NCBI GenBank assembly: GCA_965199685.1 | Contig: OZ241323.1 | Coordinates: forward strand, 1 to 64,000 | Reading direction: 5' to 3' | Length of the DNA: 64,000 nucleotides | Origin: SP5GCR1 sp965199685 | GTDB taxonomy: Bacteria > Pseudomonadota > Gammaproteobacteria > Poriferisulfidales > Oxydemutatoraceae | Shown here: positions 7,224-16,822 of the stretch, piece by piece | Numbering within the stretch: position 1 is the first letter of the stretch | Layout: each line of letters starts with the position of its first letter | Program-made: the position numbers and the translations under genes | Notes under the pieces: generated by a model | The model's database searches: none | Told to the model about the DNA's origin: nothing | What the model saw: only the letters and a program-made list of their open reading frames with translations

Positions 7224-8008
7224 TCATTGTTTTAGCCTTGAATGCTTTCGCACCAGCCGAAGCGCGTCGCGTCGTGCTGGCTTCTACAACATCTACTGAT
7301 AATTCCGGTTTGTACGAATATTTGCTTCCTAAATTTACTGCCGAGACCGGCATCAAAGTGGACGTGGTTGCGGTCGGCACCGGCCGCGCCATCAAAATTG
7401 CCGAGCAAGGCGATGCCGATTTGTTAATCGTACACGACGAACAGTCGGAATTGGTTTTCGTAGACTCCGGCTACGGTATAGATCGGTACACCTTTATGTA
7501 TAACGACTACATACTCGTAGGTCCCGAACTAGACACCATAGGAATAAGCCGTAGCGCGACGACTCGTATCGCCCAAGCGATGCAAATGATTGCTGGTAAC
7601 GCCGCACCTTTTATCTCACGAGGCGACGACAGCGGCACGCATAAAAAGGAGTTGTCTCTGTGGGACTTGTCGGGTGTGGACTTGAGCGCACCTGGTAGAT
7701 GGTATCGAGAAGTTGGTGCTGGCATGGGTGCGACATTGAATATCGCAAACGAGTTATCCGCTTACACTTTGGCCGATCGTTCTACATGGATTAGCTTCAA
7801 CAACCGCGACAATCTAGTAATCGTTAAAGAAAACGATCCGTTGTTGTATAACTTTTATAGCATTATATTGGTCAATCCTGAACGATGGCCAGAAATCAAC
7901 CTCCAAGATGCGCGCCGTTTTTACCAATGGTTGCTTTCGCCGCGAGGTTTTGCGCTGATAGCATCCTTTCGTGTTAAAGGAAAGCAGCTTTTTTATCCGA
8001 TAAAATAG
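7193..8008 (+). CDS. tupA: Tungstate-binding periplasmic protein
   Basis: Periplasmic solute-binding protein of the tungstate importer. Residues 1-24 are a signal peptide ending near AEA. The mature N-terminus carries the TupA hallmark TTSTDNSGL, whose Thr/Ser residues bind the oxyanion, followed by GTGRAIKIAEQGDADLLIVHD and the conserved SRGDDSGTHKKE segment. Length (271 residues) fits the family. The start lies inside the end of tupC (31-base overlap). In most genomes tupA comes first; here it is last. Confidence 0.88.
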   Translation: MHIHQITRILVIVLALNAFAPAEARRVVLASTTSTDNSGLYEYLLPKFTAETGIKVDVVAVGTGRAIKIAEQGDADLLIVHDEQSELVFVDSGYGIDRYTFMYNDYILVGPELDTIGISRSATTRIAQAMQMIAGNAAPFISRGDDSGTHKKELSLWDLSGVDLSAPGRWYREVGAGMGATLNIANELSAYTLADRSTWISFNNRDNLVIVKENDPLLYNFYSIILVNPERWPEINLQDARRFYQWLLSPRGFALIASFRVKGKQLFYPIK

Positions 8009-8162
8009 CCTGTTCGTCGGAAATTTTTCACGGCAAAGATGCAAGGAATGTATAGTTAGCTTAAGCAAACTGCTTTGATAAATTATATGTTATCGTTTGC
8101 GGTTTAATATGATAAACTTTATAAGTTAAAACCCACCGAAGATTGTATATGAGAGCTGAGAT

Positions 8163-10091
8163 ATGAGTGATTTTTTGAAAAACCTGGTTTTGTGGATTAT
8201 CATCTCCGCCGTAATGATGGCGGTCTTTAATACCTTTATTGTCAAGAGAGATCCAACATCGGATATCTCTTACTCTAGGTTTATTGCAGATGTAGAAAAC
8301 CAGCAAGTGCGCAGTGCAGAGATCGATCCCGACAACCGCACGATTACCGGATATTATGTAGACAACCGACGCTTTGTCACATATATGCCCCAAGACCCAG
8401 AGCTGGTAACCCAATTACTGGAAAACAACGTAGAGGTGATGACCAAGCCTATAGAGAAACCCTCTTTGTTGGTTGACATTTTGATCAGTTGGTTCCCAAT
8501 GTTGTTGCTGATTGGGGTGTGGATTTTCTTTATGCGTCAAATGCAAGGCAGTATTGGGCGCGGTGGTGCGATGTCTTTTGGAAAGAGCCGGGCGCGTTTG
8601 ATGGAAGAAGATCAGATCAAGGTGACATTCAAGGATGTCGCTGGTGTGGAGGAAGCCAAAGAGGAAGTCCTGGAATTGGTTGATTTCTTAAAAGACCCCG
8701 ACAAGTTCCAGAAATTGGGTGGTCGCATTCCTAGAGGTGTGATGATGGTGGGGTCGCCGGGTACTGGAAAAACGCTTTTAGCAAGGGCTATTGCGGGAGA
8801 AGCTAAAGTTCCATATTTCTCTATTTCAGGTTCGGATTTTGTCGAGATGTTCGTAGGTGTGGGTGCCTCTAGAGTTAGAGATATGTTTGCACAAGCTAAG
8901 AAACAGGCACCTTGCATTATATTCATTGACGAGATTGATGCGGTTGGTCGTCATCGCGGCACTGGTTTAGGCGGCGGACACGACGAGCGCGAACAAACCC
9001 TCAACCAGTTGCTGGTTGAGATGGACGGCTTTGAAGGTAACGAAGGCATCATCGTTATTGCTGCCACAAACCGTCCCGACGTACTAGATCCGGCCTTGCT
9101 GAGACCAGGACGTTTTGATAGACAAGTCGTAGTGCCGTTGCCTGATGTACGCGGTCGCGAGCAGATTCTAAAAGTACACATGCGCAAAGTGCCGGTAGCC
9201 GACGATGTAAAGTCGGATTACTTGGCGCGCGGCACGCCGGGTTTTTCGGGTGCCGATCTTGCCAACCTAGTTAACGAGGCATCTTTGTTTGCAGCCCGTT
9301 ATGACAAAGAATACGTTGAGATGGACGATTTTGAGCGTGCCAAAGATAAAATCATGATGGGGGCAGAACGCAGGTCTATGGTGATGAGCGAAGAGGAAAA
9401 GAAATTAACTGCGTATCACGAGTCGGGTCATGCCATCGTAGGTCGGGTGGTGCCGTCGCACGATCCAGTCTATAAGGTAACGATTATCCCTAGAGGCAGA
9501 GCCTTAGGTGTGACGATGTTTTTGCCAGAAGAAGACCGCTATAGCCACACGCGCCAGCGTCTCAATAGCCAAATATCAAGCCTGTTTGGTGGTCGCGTTG
9601 CAGAAGAATTGATTTTCGGTTCGGAGTCGGTGACTACGGGTGCCGCAAACGATATAGAACGAGCAACTGATATCGCGCGTAATATGGTCACTCGGTGGGG
9701 CTTATCCGACCGTATGGGTCCCTTAAACTATGGAGAGGAAGATGGGCATCCGTTTTTAGGAAACAGAATGGCACAACAACCGAAAGTGTTTTCGGATCAA
9801 ACCGCTAAGATGATAGACGAAGAGACTTCGCGCATCGTCTCCGAAAACTACGAGCGTACCAAGACCATCCTTGAGGAGAATGTGGACAAATTACACTTGA
9901 TGGCAGAAGCACTCATGAAATACGAGACCATAGACAGCAATCAAATCGACGATATTATGGAAGGCAAGGCACCCCGTCCGCCGGCAGGATGGTCGGATGA
10001 CGGCGATATAGATAGACCGCCGCCTAGAAAGGCGCGGCGAAGTGGTCGGCAAAGCGAAGGTGAAATTGGAGGGCCGGCAAGTTCTCACTAG
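8163..10091 (+). CDS. ftsH: ATP-dependent zinc metalloprotease FtsH
   Basis: Membrane-anchored AAA+ protease that degrades membrane and regulatory proteins. The 642-residue protein has two transmembrane helices (about residues 6-25 and 104-123) around a periplasmic domain, an AAA domain with Walker A GSPGTGKT (about 197-204), Walker B IIFIDEID and the second region of homology NRPDVLDPALLRPGRFDRQ, and a zinc site HESGH (about 419-423). Most FtsH proteins read HEAGH, so Ala is Ser here; the two His and the Glu are kept. It heads the usual gammaproteobacterial unit ftsH-(folP)-glmM-tpiA-secG, but folP is missing between it and glmM. Confidence 0.97.
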   Translation: MSDFLKNLVLWIIISAVMMAVFNTFIVKRDPTSDISYSRFIADVENQQVRSAEIDPDNRTITGYYVDNRRFVTYMPQDPELVTQLLENNVEVMTKPIEKPSLLVDILISWFPMLLLIGVWIFFMRQMQGSIGRGGAMSFGKSRARLMEEDQIKVTFKDVAGVEEAKEEVLELVDFLKDPDKFQKLGGRIPRGVMMVGSPGTGKTLLARAIAGEAKVPYFSISGSDFVEMFVGVGASRVRDMFAQAKKQAPCIIFIDEIDAVGRHRGTGLGGGHDEREQTLNQLLVEMDGFEGNEGIIVIAATNRPDVLDPALLRPGRFDRQVVVPLPDVRGREQILKVHMRKVPVADDVKSDYLARGTPGFSGADLANLVNEASLFAARYDKEYVEMDDFERAKDKIMMGAERRSMVMSEEEKKLTAYHESGHAIVGRVVPSHDPVYKVTIIPRGRALGVTMFLPEEDRYSHTRQRLNSQISSLFGGRVAEELIFGSESVTTGAANDIERATDIARNMVTRWGLSDRMGPLNYGEEDGHPFLGNRMAQQPKVFSDQTAKMIDEETSRIVSENYERTKTILEENVDKLHLMAEALMKYETIDSNQIDDIMEGKAPRPPAGWSDDGDIDRPPPRKARRSGRQSEGEIGGPASSH

Positions 10092-10146
10092 AACGGCTTT
10101 ATCTTAACCATCTAAGATTTCTAAATTACTTTGATGAGCGAAGTGT

Positions 10147-11508
10147 ATGGCTTCGGCAACTAGGTTTTTCGGTACCGATGGCATTCGCGGACGAGTAGGT
10201 CAGCCACCAATGGATCCCAACACCGTACTTAAATTGGGTTGGGCAATTGGTAAAACATTAGGTGCCAAACATAACGCAAAAGTATTGGTAGGCAAGGACA
10301 CCCGTATTTCCGGTTATATGTTTGAGTCCGCATTGGAATCGGGCTTATCGTCTGCCGGTGCCGATATCGGATTGTTAGGCCCCTTTCCTACTCCCGGTAT
10401 CGCGTATTTGACCCAAGCACTAAAAGCCTGCGCAAGCATTGTCATCAGTGCATCGCATAATCCGTATCACGATAACGGGATCAAGATATTTTCCAATCGG
10501 GCAACCAAACTTTCCGACGCTCAGGAACATCAAATAGAGCATTGTTTGAGGCAGCCGTTGGAAGATATAGATATATCAAGTTTAGGGAAAGCCTTTCGTG
10601 TTTTGGAGGCGGAAGATCTCTACGTAGATTTTTGTAAGCATACGTTGGCACCTAAAGTGAACTTGGAAGGAGTCAAAATGGTGGTTGACTGTGCTCATGG
10701 CGCAAGCTATCACATTGCGCCCAGAGTTTATTCTGAGCTGGGTGCCGATTTAGAAGTGATAGGTGCGAAGCCTAATGGTTTTAACATCAACGACGGCGTG
10801 GGAACCATGCATCCACAAATGTTGCAACATCAGGTTGTTGAAAATGAAGCCGATTTGGGTATCGCGTTTGACGGCGACGGCGATCGTTTGGTGATGGTAG
10901 ATGCTTTGGGTAACCTTATAGACGGTGATCAACTGTTATTCTTGCTCGCTAAGCACGCACACCAAAACAATCATCTAAATGGCGGAGTGGTAGGTACCAC
11001 AATGAGTAACCTAGGGTTGGAGCTTGCGCTAGCCGAATGTCACATTCCGTTTGTACGCGCTGAGGTAGGCGACCGACATGTGTTGCAAATGCTGGAGCAG
11101 AAACAGTGGTCCTTGGGTGGCGAGACCTCGGGTCATATCGTATGTTTGGATAAGATGACTACTGGTGATGCGATTATTGCCTCGCTACTGGTGATGCAAG
11201 CATTGATATTGGACGATTGCACTCTGGCGGATGCGGTCGCGCCTATGGAAAAATACCCGCAAGCACTGATTAATGTATCAATTGACAAACCCCACAACGG
11301 TGATATGCCAAAAATTGATTCGGAAATTGAACGCATTATTGATCAGGCATGCAAAGCCTTGGATAATGAAGGGCGGGTGTTGATTAGACCGTCGGGTACC
11401 GAGCCGGTGTTGCGCATTATGGTTGAATCGCATACCGAAGATACGAGCCGATTATGGGCTGATCGTATTGCTGATGCTGCACGCCGACATTTACCAAGCA
11501 CCCTCTAA
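10147..11508 (+). CDS. glmM: Phosphoglucosamine mutase
   Basis: Converts glucosamine-6-phosphate to glucosamine-1-phosphate for UDP-GlcNAc synthesis (peptidoglycan and lipopolysaccharide); cytoplasmic. The 453-residue protein has the phosphoserine loop SASHNP, the metal site DGDGDR, the sugar-binding GGETSGH and the C-terminal phosphate-binding RPSGTEPVLRIMVE. It follows ftsH by 55 bp and shares the stop/start overlap TAATG with tpiA. Confidence 0.96.
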   Translation: MASATRFFGTDGIRGRVGQPPMDPNTVLKLGWAIGKTLGAKHNAKVLVGKDTRISGYMFESALESGLSSAGADIGLLGPFPTPGIAYLTQALKACASIVISASHNPYHDNGIKIFSNRATKLSDAQEHQIEHCLRQPLEDIDISSLGKAFRVLEAEDLYVDFCKHTLAPKVNLEGVKMVVDCAHGASYHIAPRVYSELGADLEVIGAKPNGFNINDGVGTMHPQMLQHQVVENEADLGIAFDGDGDRLVMVDALGNLIDGDQLLFLLAKHAHQNNHLNGGVVGTTMSNLGLELALAECHIPFVRAEVGDRHVLQMLEQKQWSLGGETSGHIVCLDKMTTGDAIIASLLVMQALILDDCTLADAVAPMEKYPQALINVSIDKPHNGDMPKIDSEIERIIDQACKALDNEGRVLIRPSGTEPVLRIMVESHTEDTSRLWADRIADAARRHLPSTL

Positions 11509-12278
11509 TGCAATCGGCGGTTAAACCCATAGCGATTGCTAATTGGAAGTCGCACGGTGGCCTAAAAGAGAACGAAATATGGGCTAAACACTTTTTGTCT
11601 AGTCGGCTGCCTGAAGACACACAGTTGGTGATTTGCCCGCCGTTTCCCTACATTCCACAACTGCTTAAACTGTGCGCAGAAACGCAAGTTGGGGTGGGAG
11701 CTCAAAACCTGAGTGCCTATGGACTCGGTGCCTATACCGGAGAAATTTCTGCCGAGATGCTTAGAGATTTGGGCTGTCTATATGTTATTATCGGACATTC
11801 CGAACGGCGTGCTCTGTATGCGGAAGATGATTTGCAGCTTGTTAGGAAGCTACAAAGGGCTGTAGCTTGTGGTTTGACACCTATATTTTGTGTAGGAGAA
11901 ACTTTGCAACAACGCGAAAGTTTGCAAACCGAAACGGTGTTGAGCCGGCAGTTATCGGCTGTTGCATCAGTTCTTGATAACCGATCGTTTGTGCTAGCAT
12001 ACGAACCAGTTTGGGCTATAGGTACGGGAAAGAATGCCACGCCTGAGCAAGCGCAGCAAACGCATAGTTTTTTGCGCAAGCAATTAACTGATTGCCTAGG
12101 TAAGGCGGCGGACGGTATTAGGATTATATACGGCGGTAGCGTCAATCCAAATAATGCAAAGGCGTTATTCTTGGGGCGCGATATAGACGGAGGATTAGTC
12201 GGTGGCGCGTCGCTTAAAGCCGAAGATTTTTTACAAATATGTAAAGTTTTAGAAGAAGTAAAGGAACAGACTTACTAG
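11508..12278 (+). CDS. tpiA: Triosephosphate isomerase
   Basis: Interconverts dihydroxyacetone phosphate and glyceraldehyde-3-phosphate. The 256-residue TIM barrel shows the catalytic His in IGHSERR, catalytic Glu in AYEPVWAIGTGK, the phosphate-gripping loop and YGGSVNPNNA/VGGASLKA. The N-terminal motif reads ANWKSHGG where most enzymes have NWKMNG; the catalytic Lys is kept. It overlaps glmM by one base and is 8 bases before secG. The tpiA-secG pairing is common in gammaproteobacteria. Confidence 0.95.
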   Translation: MQSAVKPIAIANWKSHGGLKENEIWAKHFLSSRLPEDTQLVICPPFPYIPQLLKLCAETQVGVGAQNLSAYGLGAYTGEISAEMLRDLGCLYVIIGHSERRALYAEDDLQLVRKLQRAVACGLTPIFCVGETLQQRESLQTETVLSRQLSAVASVLDNRSFVLAYEPVWAIGTGKNATPEQAQQTHSFLRKQLTDCLGKAADGIRIIYGGSVNPNNAKALFLGRDIDGGLVGGASLKAEDFLQICKVLEEVKEQTY

Positions 12279-12286
12279 GTGTATTT

Positions 12287-12790
12287 ATGCTATACAATTT
12301 TTTACTCGGATTAGAGACCATACTTTCAATTATTATCGTGGTGTTGATTTTGTTGCATCGCGGACGAGGTTCCGAAGCAGGTGCCGTTTTCACCGGCAGT
12401 GCTTCTGCGACCATGTCCGGCTCCAGAAGTTCCACATCCTTTTTGACCAAGTTGATTGCGTCGCTTTCATTCGTGTTTATACTGAATAGCCTCAGTTTGG
12501 CTTATATTGCCAATCGTGATTTCGGAAGCGGTAGCGTGATACTGGAGGAGGTCACTGAGACTGAGGATCCGGCTATGGACGATATTTTTATTGACGGCGA
12601 AGATGATTTACCCATAGACGACGAGGTATTCGTTGACGAATTGATAGACGACATACCCGACGAGACCATAGAAACGGAACTTGAGGGCGACACCTCCGAC
12701 ATCCCTACTTTGGAAGAACCTGTTCAAGAAACGGAAATTGAGATCGAAACTGGGCTGCCTTCGGATATTCCAACCGACGATAAACCCTGA
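12287..12790 (+). CDS. secG: Protein translocase subunit SecG with long acidic tail
   Basis: Small inner-membrane component of SecYEG. Residues 1-75 have the SecG build: a transmembrane helix (LETILSIIIVVLILLHRGRG), a Gly/Ser-rich loop (GAVFTGSASATMSGSRSSTSF) and a second helix (LTKLIASLSFVFILNSLSLAYI). The remaining 90 residues are almost purely acidic (many D, E, T, P, I), much longer than the usual SecG tail (total 167 against about 110). The tail is low-complexity and its role is unknown. Placed in the ftsH-glmM-tpiA-secG-tRNA-Leu unit. Confidence 0.9.
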   Translation: MLYNFLLGLETILSIIIVVLILLHRGRGSEAGAVFTGSASATMSGSRSSTSFLTKLIASLSFVFILNSLSLAYIANRDFGSGSVILEEVTETEDPAMDDIFIDGEDDLPIDDEVFVDELIDDIPDETIETELEGDTSDIPTLEEPVQETEIEIETGLPSDIPTDDKP

Positions 12791-12831
12791 TGTTTGAGAA
12801 AACTTTAAGTGTTTTAGTATGAAATAACGAT

Positions 12832-12916
12832 GCCGATGTGGTGGAACTGGTAGACACGCTGTCTTGAGGGGGCAGTGGCAATAGCCGTGCCGGTTCGAGT
12901 CCGGCCATCGGCACCA
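12832..12916 (+). tRNA. tRNA-Leu (anticodon GAG)
   Basis: 85 nt including an encoded CCA end. Acceptor strands GCCGATG and CATCGGC pair fully; the anticodon arm CTGTC-TTGAGGG-GGCAG shows anticodon GAG; a long variable arm (GTGGCAATAGCCGTGC region) marks a class II tRNA; the T arm is CCGGTTCGAGTCCGG. Its position just after secG is the conserved site of a leucine tRNA in gammaproteobacteria. Confidence 0.96.
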
Positions 12917-13484
12917 TTGAACCGTCGATTATCGCCGAGTGTACCCGCCACTTGAGCCAGTAGGTCAAGTGGCGTAACTTTGTACGAAATCTAATATTGT
13001 GTTCGTTAAAAACAGTTCGTACATCAAAATCAATCGGCGTGACATTGTGCAGAACCACAGCATGATTGCTAAACGCATACATTACAAAATGCACAAGCCT
13101 GCCGGGGTGGTTGCATCATGTTTGCACCGGTTAATTTCCCTCACCATTGGTAGGGGTGGATTTATATATCCGCCTGAACGCGTTGTGTCTGCACAACCTT
13201 AACCGCCCTGCGCCACCAAATAATCATGCAAACCGTAGGGGCGGATTTATACCGAAACTTGTCAATAGAGAATAAAAATCGTACGCAATGGACAATTTCC
13301 GACCCAATGATCGGGTCAATCAGCTAAAACTGAGACTGGATGGCTAAATTAGGGTCAGATGTAATGAAAAAATCATCATTGACACCCAAATAGACTGGAA
13401 AAATGCTCTCACCTCTGGTCTTAGAGTAGGCGGAGCTAGCACCGCAACTGCGGCTTAAGTGGATGCGTGTTAAAAACTGAACTG
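12917..13484. repeat. Dispersed-repeat block between tRNA-Leu and IS1380 transposase
   Basis: Starts one base after the tRNA CCA end. It holds the stem-covarying hairpin (12946-12974, CGCCACTTGA / TCAAGTGGCG), the TAACGAACACAATATT-type module reversed, the TTTTGTAATG-type hairpin, and the 'ccgcccaaacgcgttgtgtctgc' module. From about 13260 the repeat modules stop and unrelated sequence, probably part of the IS, continues to the transposase stop. No gene seen. Confidence 0.7.
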
Positions 13485-14903
13485 CTAGTCTGGTTGTAGC
13501 AGGGGGGAGTGCAGATCCGGCAACACCCCACCCAGATGATCGCGCATGGTTGCCAAGGCGCGGCTCAACAAGCTCAAATAGCCGCCGGGTAGTTTGAGTT
13601 GCCATTGCCGACCATGGCAGACAATCTTCCCGGCCAAAGCAAACAAATCCACGCGCAGTGTTGACGCTCTAGCACGACGCATCCCAACAGGTAAACCAAG
13701 GCGCATCAGTACGAACACATTGAAAGCTAACATACACACCGCAACATACAGCGCATTGGCAGCAAAATCACTACACGGTGGACGACTGGCGGCAAAGTCC
13801 GATTTCAACTCTTTAATCCGGTTCTCGGAATGCTCGCCGCGTTGATTATAGAAGTGGACAATTTCCGAGTTGTCTAGTGCTTTGATATTGGTGGCAATGA
13901 CACGATAGCCGTAGTGAACCGTGTCATCAACAAACAGATCTAATATCCGTTGCCGACGCAGCAACTGAATAGCCATTTTTTCTTGAGCCGGCAACGGCTT
14001 GAGGGTGCGTTGGATGACCAGGTCAAATACTTTGTCGCTACGATACATGAAATGCGAGCAACGCGCCACCCACTCATGTTGCGATAAACTGCCGTCTTTA
14101 TATCGCAACGGTTGCCAATCCGACCCCGACAGTGCGCCAATGGCGCGACTAATCGACGGGTTCATTGCCGCACGAATAACGAACTTGATGCCATGGCGGA
14201 TGAGATAATCAATCACTTTGTGTTGATAGCCGGCTGCATCAATGCGCACGCACTTGAGGAGGATACCCTTCGGCAACAGCTTTCGGCACAGCTTGATGAA
14301 GCCGATATTGTCGGTGCGCGGCGACACACAGCCATCGCGCAACTGGGCGGCAATCACTTGCCTGACCTCAGCTAGGGTGCCGACCATCACCGTATAGCCC
14401 GGGCAGTTCTGATAGGTGTATGTGGCACTGGATTTCTCCGTCTCTATCACTGTCGCATCAATATCCAAGGTCACCTCGGTGACCTGTAGACACTTCAAGG
14501 TGACAGCAATCACCTTCTGATTGAGTTTGTTAATTAAACGCACACCGGCGTGACCATGACGATGCAACCACCGCGATAAGGTATTGACACCCGGTATCTT
14601 GCGAATACCCACCCGCTTGAGCAATGCGCTCTCCGTGTGCAAACGCGACACTCCGCTCAAACTCCTCGCACCGTCGGTTTGCATCGCTACCAGGGTCGTT
14701 AGAATGTCGCCGTTGAGGTAGCCACGATTGCTTCCCGGTCGCCTAAATAAGATATCAGCGAGTTTCTTAAGGCGCAGTGATTTGAACACTTGAAGAACTA
14801 GCAACAAGCCGCCGCGAGAAGTTAAGTTATCAGTCGTGGTACCTAGACCATCGGATGCGTTTTGGTGCTCATCGTCGGTCTTTTTTGAGCTTCGTTTGTT
14901 CAT
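13485..14903 (-). CDS. IS1380-family transposase
   Basis: A 472-residue DDE transposase. The acidic residues sit in TLDIDATVIETEK, CVRIDAAGYQ and the YREK-like NQRGEHSENRIKELKSD, the pattern of IS1380/IS4-type enzymes. The N-terminal region (NGDILTTLVAMQTDGARSLSGVSRL) also fits that family. The frame is intact, so the copy could be active. I could not find convincing terminal inverted repeats or a target duplication in the flanks by eye. It sits between repeat blocks, right where the conserved secG-tRNA-Leu neighbourhood breaks off. Confidence 0.85.
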   Translation of the reverse strand: MNKRSSKKTDDEHQNASDGLGTTTDNLTSRGGLLLVLQVFKSLRLKKLADILFRRPGSNRGYLNGDILTTLVAMQTDGARSLSGVSRLHTESALLKRVGIRKIPGVNTLSRWLHRHGHAGVRLINKLNQKVIAVTLKCLQVTEVTLDIDATVIETEKSSATYTYQNCPGYTVMVGTLAEVRQVIAAQLRDGCVSPRTDNIGFIKLCRKLLPKGILLKCVRIDAAGYQHKVIDYLIRHGIKFVIRAAMNPSISRAIGALSGSDWQPLRYKDGSLSQHEWVARCSHFMYRSDKVFDLVIQRTLKPLPAQEKMAIQLLRRQRILDLFVDDTVHYGYRVIATNIKALDNSEIVHFYNQRGEHSENRIKELKSDFAASRPPCSDFAANALYVAVCMLAFNVFVLMRLGLPVGMRRARASTLRVDLFALAGKIVCHGRQWQLKLPGGYLSLLSRALATMRDHLGGVLPDLHSPLLQPD

Positions 14904-15548
14904 AATGTCCGCTACATTTTAGGTTAATAAATGATTACTAAAGTAACATAAAAACAGGGTTTTGTACAGATCTTTAGGTAATAAATTAATAAAAAAGATT
15001 AATAGATTTTGTTTGCGCATTATATACAATAATCCCCATAGCTAGCTTATTCCCGCTGCTCTAATTTCCACTGGGTATTGAGCTCTTTCTGCACCGGCTT
15101 GTGGTTCTCATACTTCGCCTTACTGAAACAGGCTTTAGTCATATCTCTTTTGTTGCTCTCTCAAAATCGTCACCAGTGATTTCTTTGTTAAGTGAGGATT
15201 AAAGTATATAGTTCCCTTTTGTTTCACCCAATGGGTGATGCAGTAATTTGCTTGAGCGTATTGTCATATAAGGGTTTGCGACCTTTTACTGTTTTGTATT
15301 GCAAAGTCGGGGTTATATATCCGCCCAAACGCGTTGTGTCTGCACAACCTTAACCGCCCTGCGCTACATAACGATCATTTCCATGAATCAAATGGCAAAC
15401 AATATTGTATGCTAGTACAATACATTGCGGGCGGATATATAAATCCGCCCCTACCCATGTAGTTTACGTTGTGGTTCTGGACAGTGGAAATACCACTTGA
15501 CCTACTGGCTCAAGTGGCGGTTTCACTTGGTGATAATCGGCGGTTGTA
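14904..15548. repeat. AT-rich spacer and repeat fragments
   Basis: About 640 bp without a gene. 14904-15300 is AT-rich, unrelated to the dispersed repeats, and has only a 31-codon minus-strand frame (15142-15047), perhaps the remains of a mobile element. 15300-15548 carries the 'TATATATCCGCCC..GGGCGGATATATA' palindromic module and one arm of the ACTTGA hairpin. Confidence 0.5.
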
Positions 15549-16292
15549 TTATCCCTCAAAGTCCGAACCTAGATAAATATCGCGAACTGTTTTGTTTTTC
15601 AGGATATCGTCGGGTGTCCCCTGGGTGAGCACTTCGCCGGAGTGGATGATATAGGCGCGGTCGCAAATCTTTAATGTTTCTCGCACATTGTGATCGGTAA
15701 TCAACAAGCCGATTCCCTGCTCCTTGAATCGCAAAGTTAGTTTTTGTACTTCGCTGATGGATATCGGGTCTATGCCGGCAAAGGGTTCGTCCAGTAACAT
15801 AAGGGTGGGTTCTATCGCGAGCAACCGCGCAATCTCGACGCGTCGTCGTTCCCCTCCTGATAGCGATATTGCCGCCTGCTTGCGCACTGTGTGTAGCTGC
15901 AATTCGTTGATCAGCCTTTCGACTCTATTCACTTTTTCTCGATGACTTAAATGCGGCTGAATTTCTATAGCTGCCATGATGTTTTCTTCTACGCTTAACT
16001 TTCTAAACACTGAGGCGGCTTGCGGCAGATAGCCTATGCCTAATTGGGCGCGCTTATGTACTGGTAATCCGGAGATATCCGATCCGTTTAATTTAATATG
16101 GCCGCGGTCTGCCTTGAGCAACCCCACGATGATATGAAAAGTAGTTGTTTTCCCTGATCCGTTAGGTCCTAGTAGCCCGACTATCTCTTGGCTACGGAGT
16201 TCTAAGGAAACTGATTTGACTGCGCGTAGCTGCTTATATTTCTTAGCTAAATTTATTAACTCCAGTCGATCCTTATCGTTTGTAAGACTCAT
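15549..16292 (-). CDS. lptB: Lipopolysaccharide export ATPase LptB
   Basis: ATPase of the LptB2FGC transporter that extracts LPS from the inner membrane. The 247-residue protein shows Walker A GPNGSGKT, the signature LSGGERRRVEIARLLA, Walker B LMLLDEPFAGIDP and the switch His in TDHNVRETL; the GLPVHKRAQLGIGYLPQAASVFRKLSVEEN stretch is typical of LptB. It is the last gene of the lptC-lptA-lptB set, 20 bp after lptA. The usual downstream rpoN is absent; a repeat block follows. Confidence 0.95.
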   Translation of the reverse strand: MSLTNDKDRLELINLAKKYKQLRAVKSVSLELRSQEIVGLLGPNGSGKTTTFHIIVGLLKADRGHIKLNGSDISGLPVHKRAQLGIGYLPQAASVFRKLSVEENIMAAIEIQPHLSHREKVNRVERLINELQLHTVRKQAAISLSGGERRRVEIARLLAIEPTLMLLDEPFAGIDPISISEVQKLTLRFKEQGIGLLITDHNVRETLKICDRAYIIHSGEVLTQGTPDDILKNKTVRDIYLGSDFEG

Positions 16293-16312
16293 ATTGGGAG
16301 GGCGGCGGTCGT

Positions 16313-16822
16313 CTAGGGTGTTTTTGCTTTGGGCTGGATGATGAGTTTGACGCGATTTTCCTTTTTTTCCATGTTAACGGTTTTTTTTTGGATGTCGTAT
16401 ATAGCATGATCTCCGGTTAGCAATTTGCCGGCATCCTTGATTTTAACTTTACCCAAAAAATCGACTATACCTTCTGCCATTTTGTATTCGATGCGTTGTG
16501 CCTCAGCTTCTATCGCATGTTGCTCGTCTCGGCGTATCAATCGGCTTGGGTTGGCAGTGGCAATCAGTTTGCTAACCTCGTCATCAACAGTATGCACTTC
16601 AACCACATCGCCTTTCAATACGATATTCCCTTGAGAGATTTTAACGTTGCCGTGATAGATGGCAACGCCGGTTTCGTTGTTGTAGCTCGCACTATCGGCT
16701 TCCAGCTCCAATGCCTCGTCGGCATCGCTAATATCCCCGGCAGACACCAACACCAAACACAGCATTGCTATGACGATAGTATTTGTTCCAACCCGCATTG
16801 TTGCTTTGAATTTAGGGAACAT
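16313..16822 (-). CDS. lptA: Lipopolysaccharide transport periplasmic protein LptA
   Basis: Periplasmic bridge that carries LPS between LptC and LptD. 169 residues, with a hydrophobic signal segment (about residues 13-28) followed by the OstA-like beta-jellyroll repeats: LEADSASYNNETGVAIYHGNVKISQGNIVLKGDVV, then IEAEAQRIEYKMAEGIVDFLGKVKI. The N-terminus overlaps the end of lptC by 11 bp. Function follows from family and operon. Confidence 0.92.
   Translation of the reverse strand: MFPKFKATMRVGTNTIVIAMLCLVLVSAGDISDADEALELEADSASYNNETGVAIYHGNVKISQGNIVLKGDVVEVHTVDDEVSKLIATANPSRLIRRDEQHAIEAEAQRIEYKMAEGIVDFLGKVKIKDAGKLLTGDHAIYDIQKKTVNMEKKENRVKLIIQPKAKTP

Noticed and set aside
13250..15050. Terminal inverted repeats and target duplication for the IS1380 transposase
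   Set aside because: No convincing inverted pair found by eye; GCTAGC occurs on both sides (about 13434 and 15042) but is too short and not at matching ends.
15047..15142. 31-residue minus-strand frame in the spacer before lptB
   Set aside because: No recognisable family, no strong ribosome site; possibly a decayed mobile-element fragment but not supportable as a gene.
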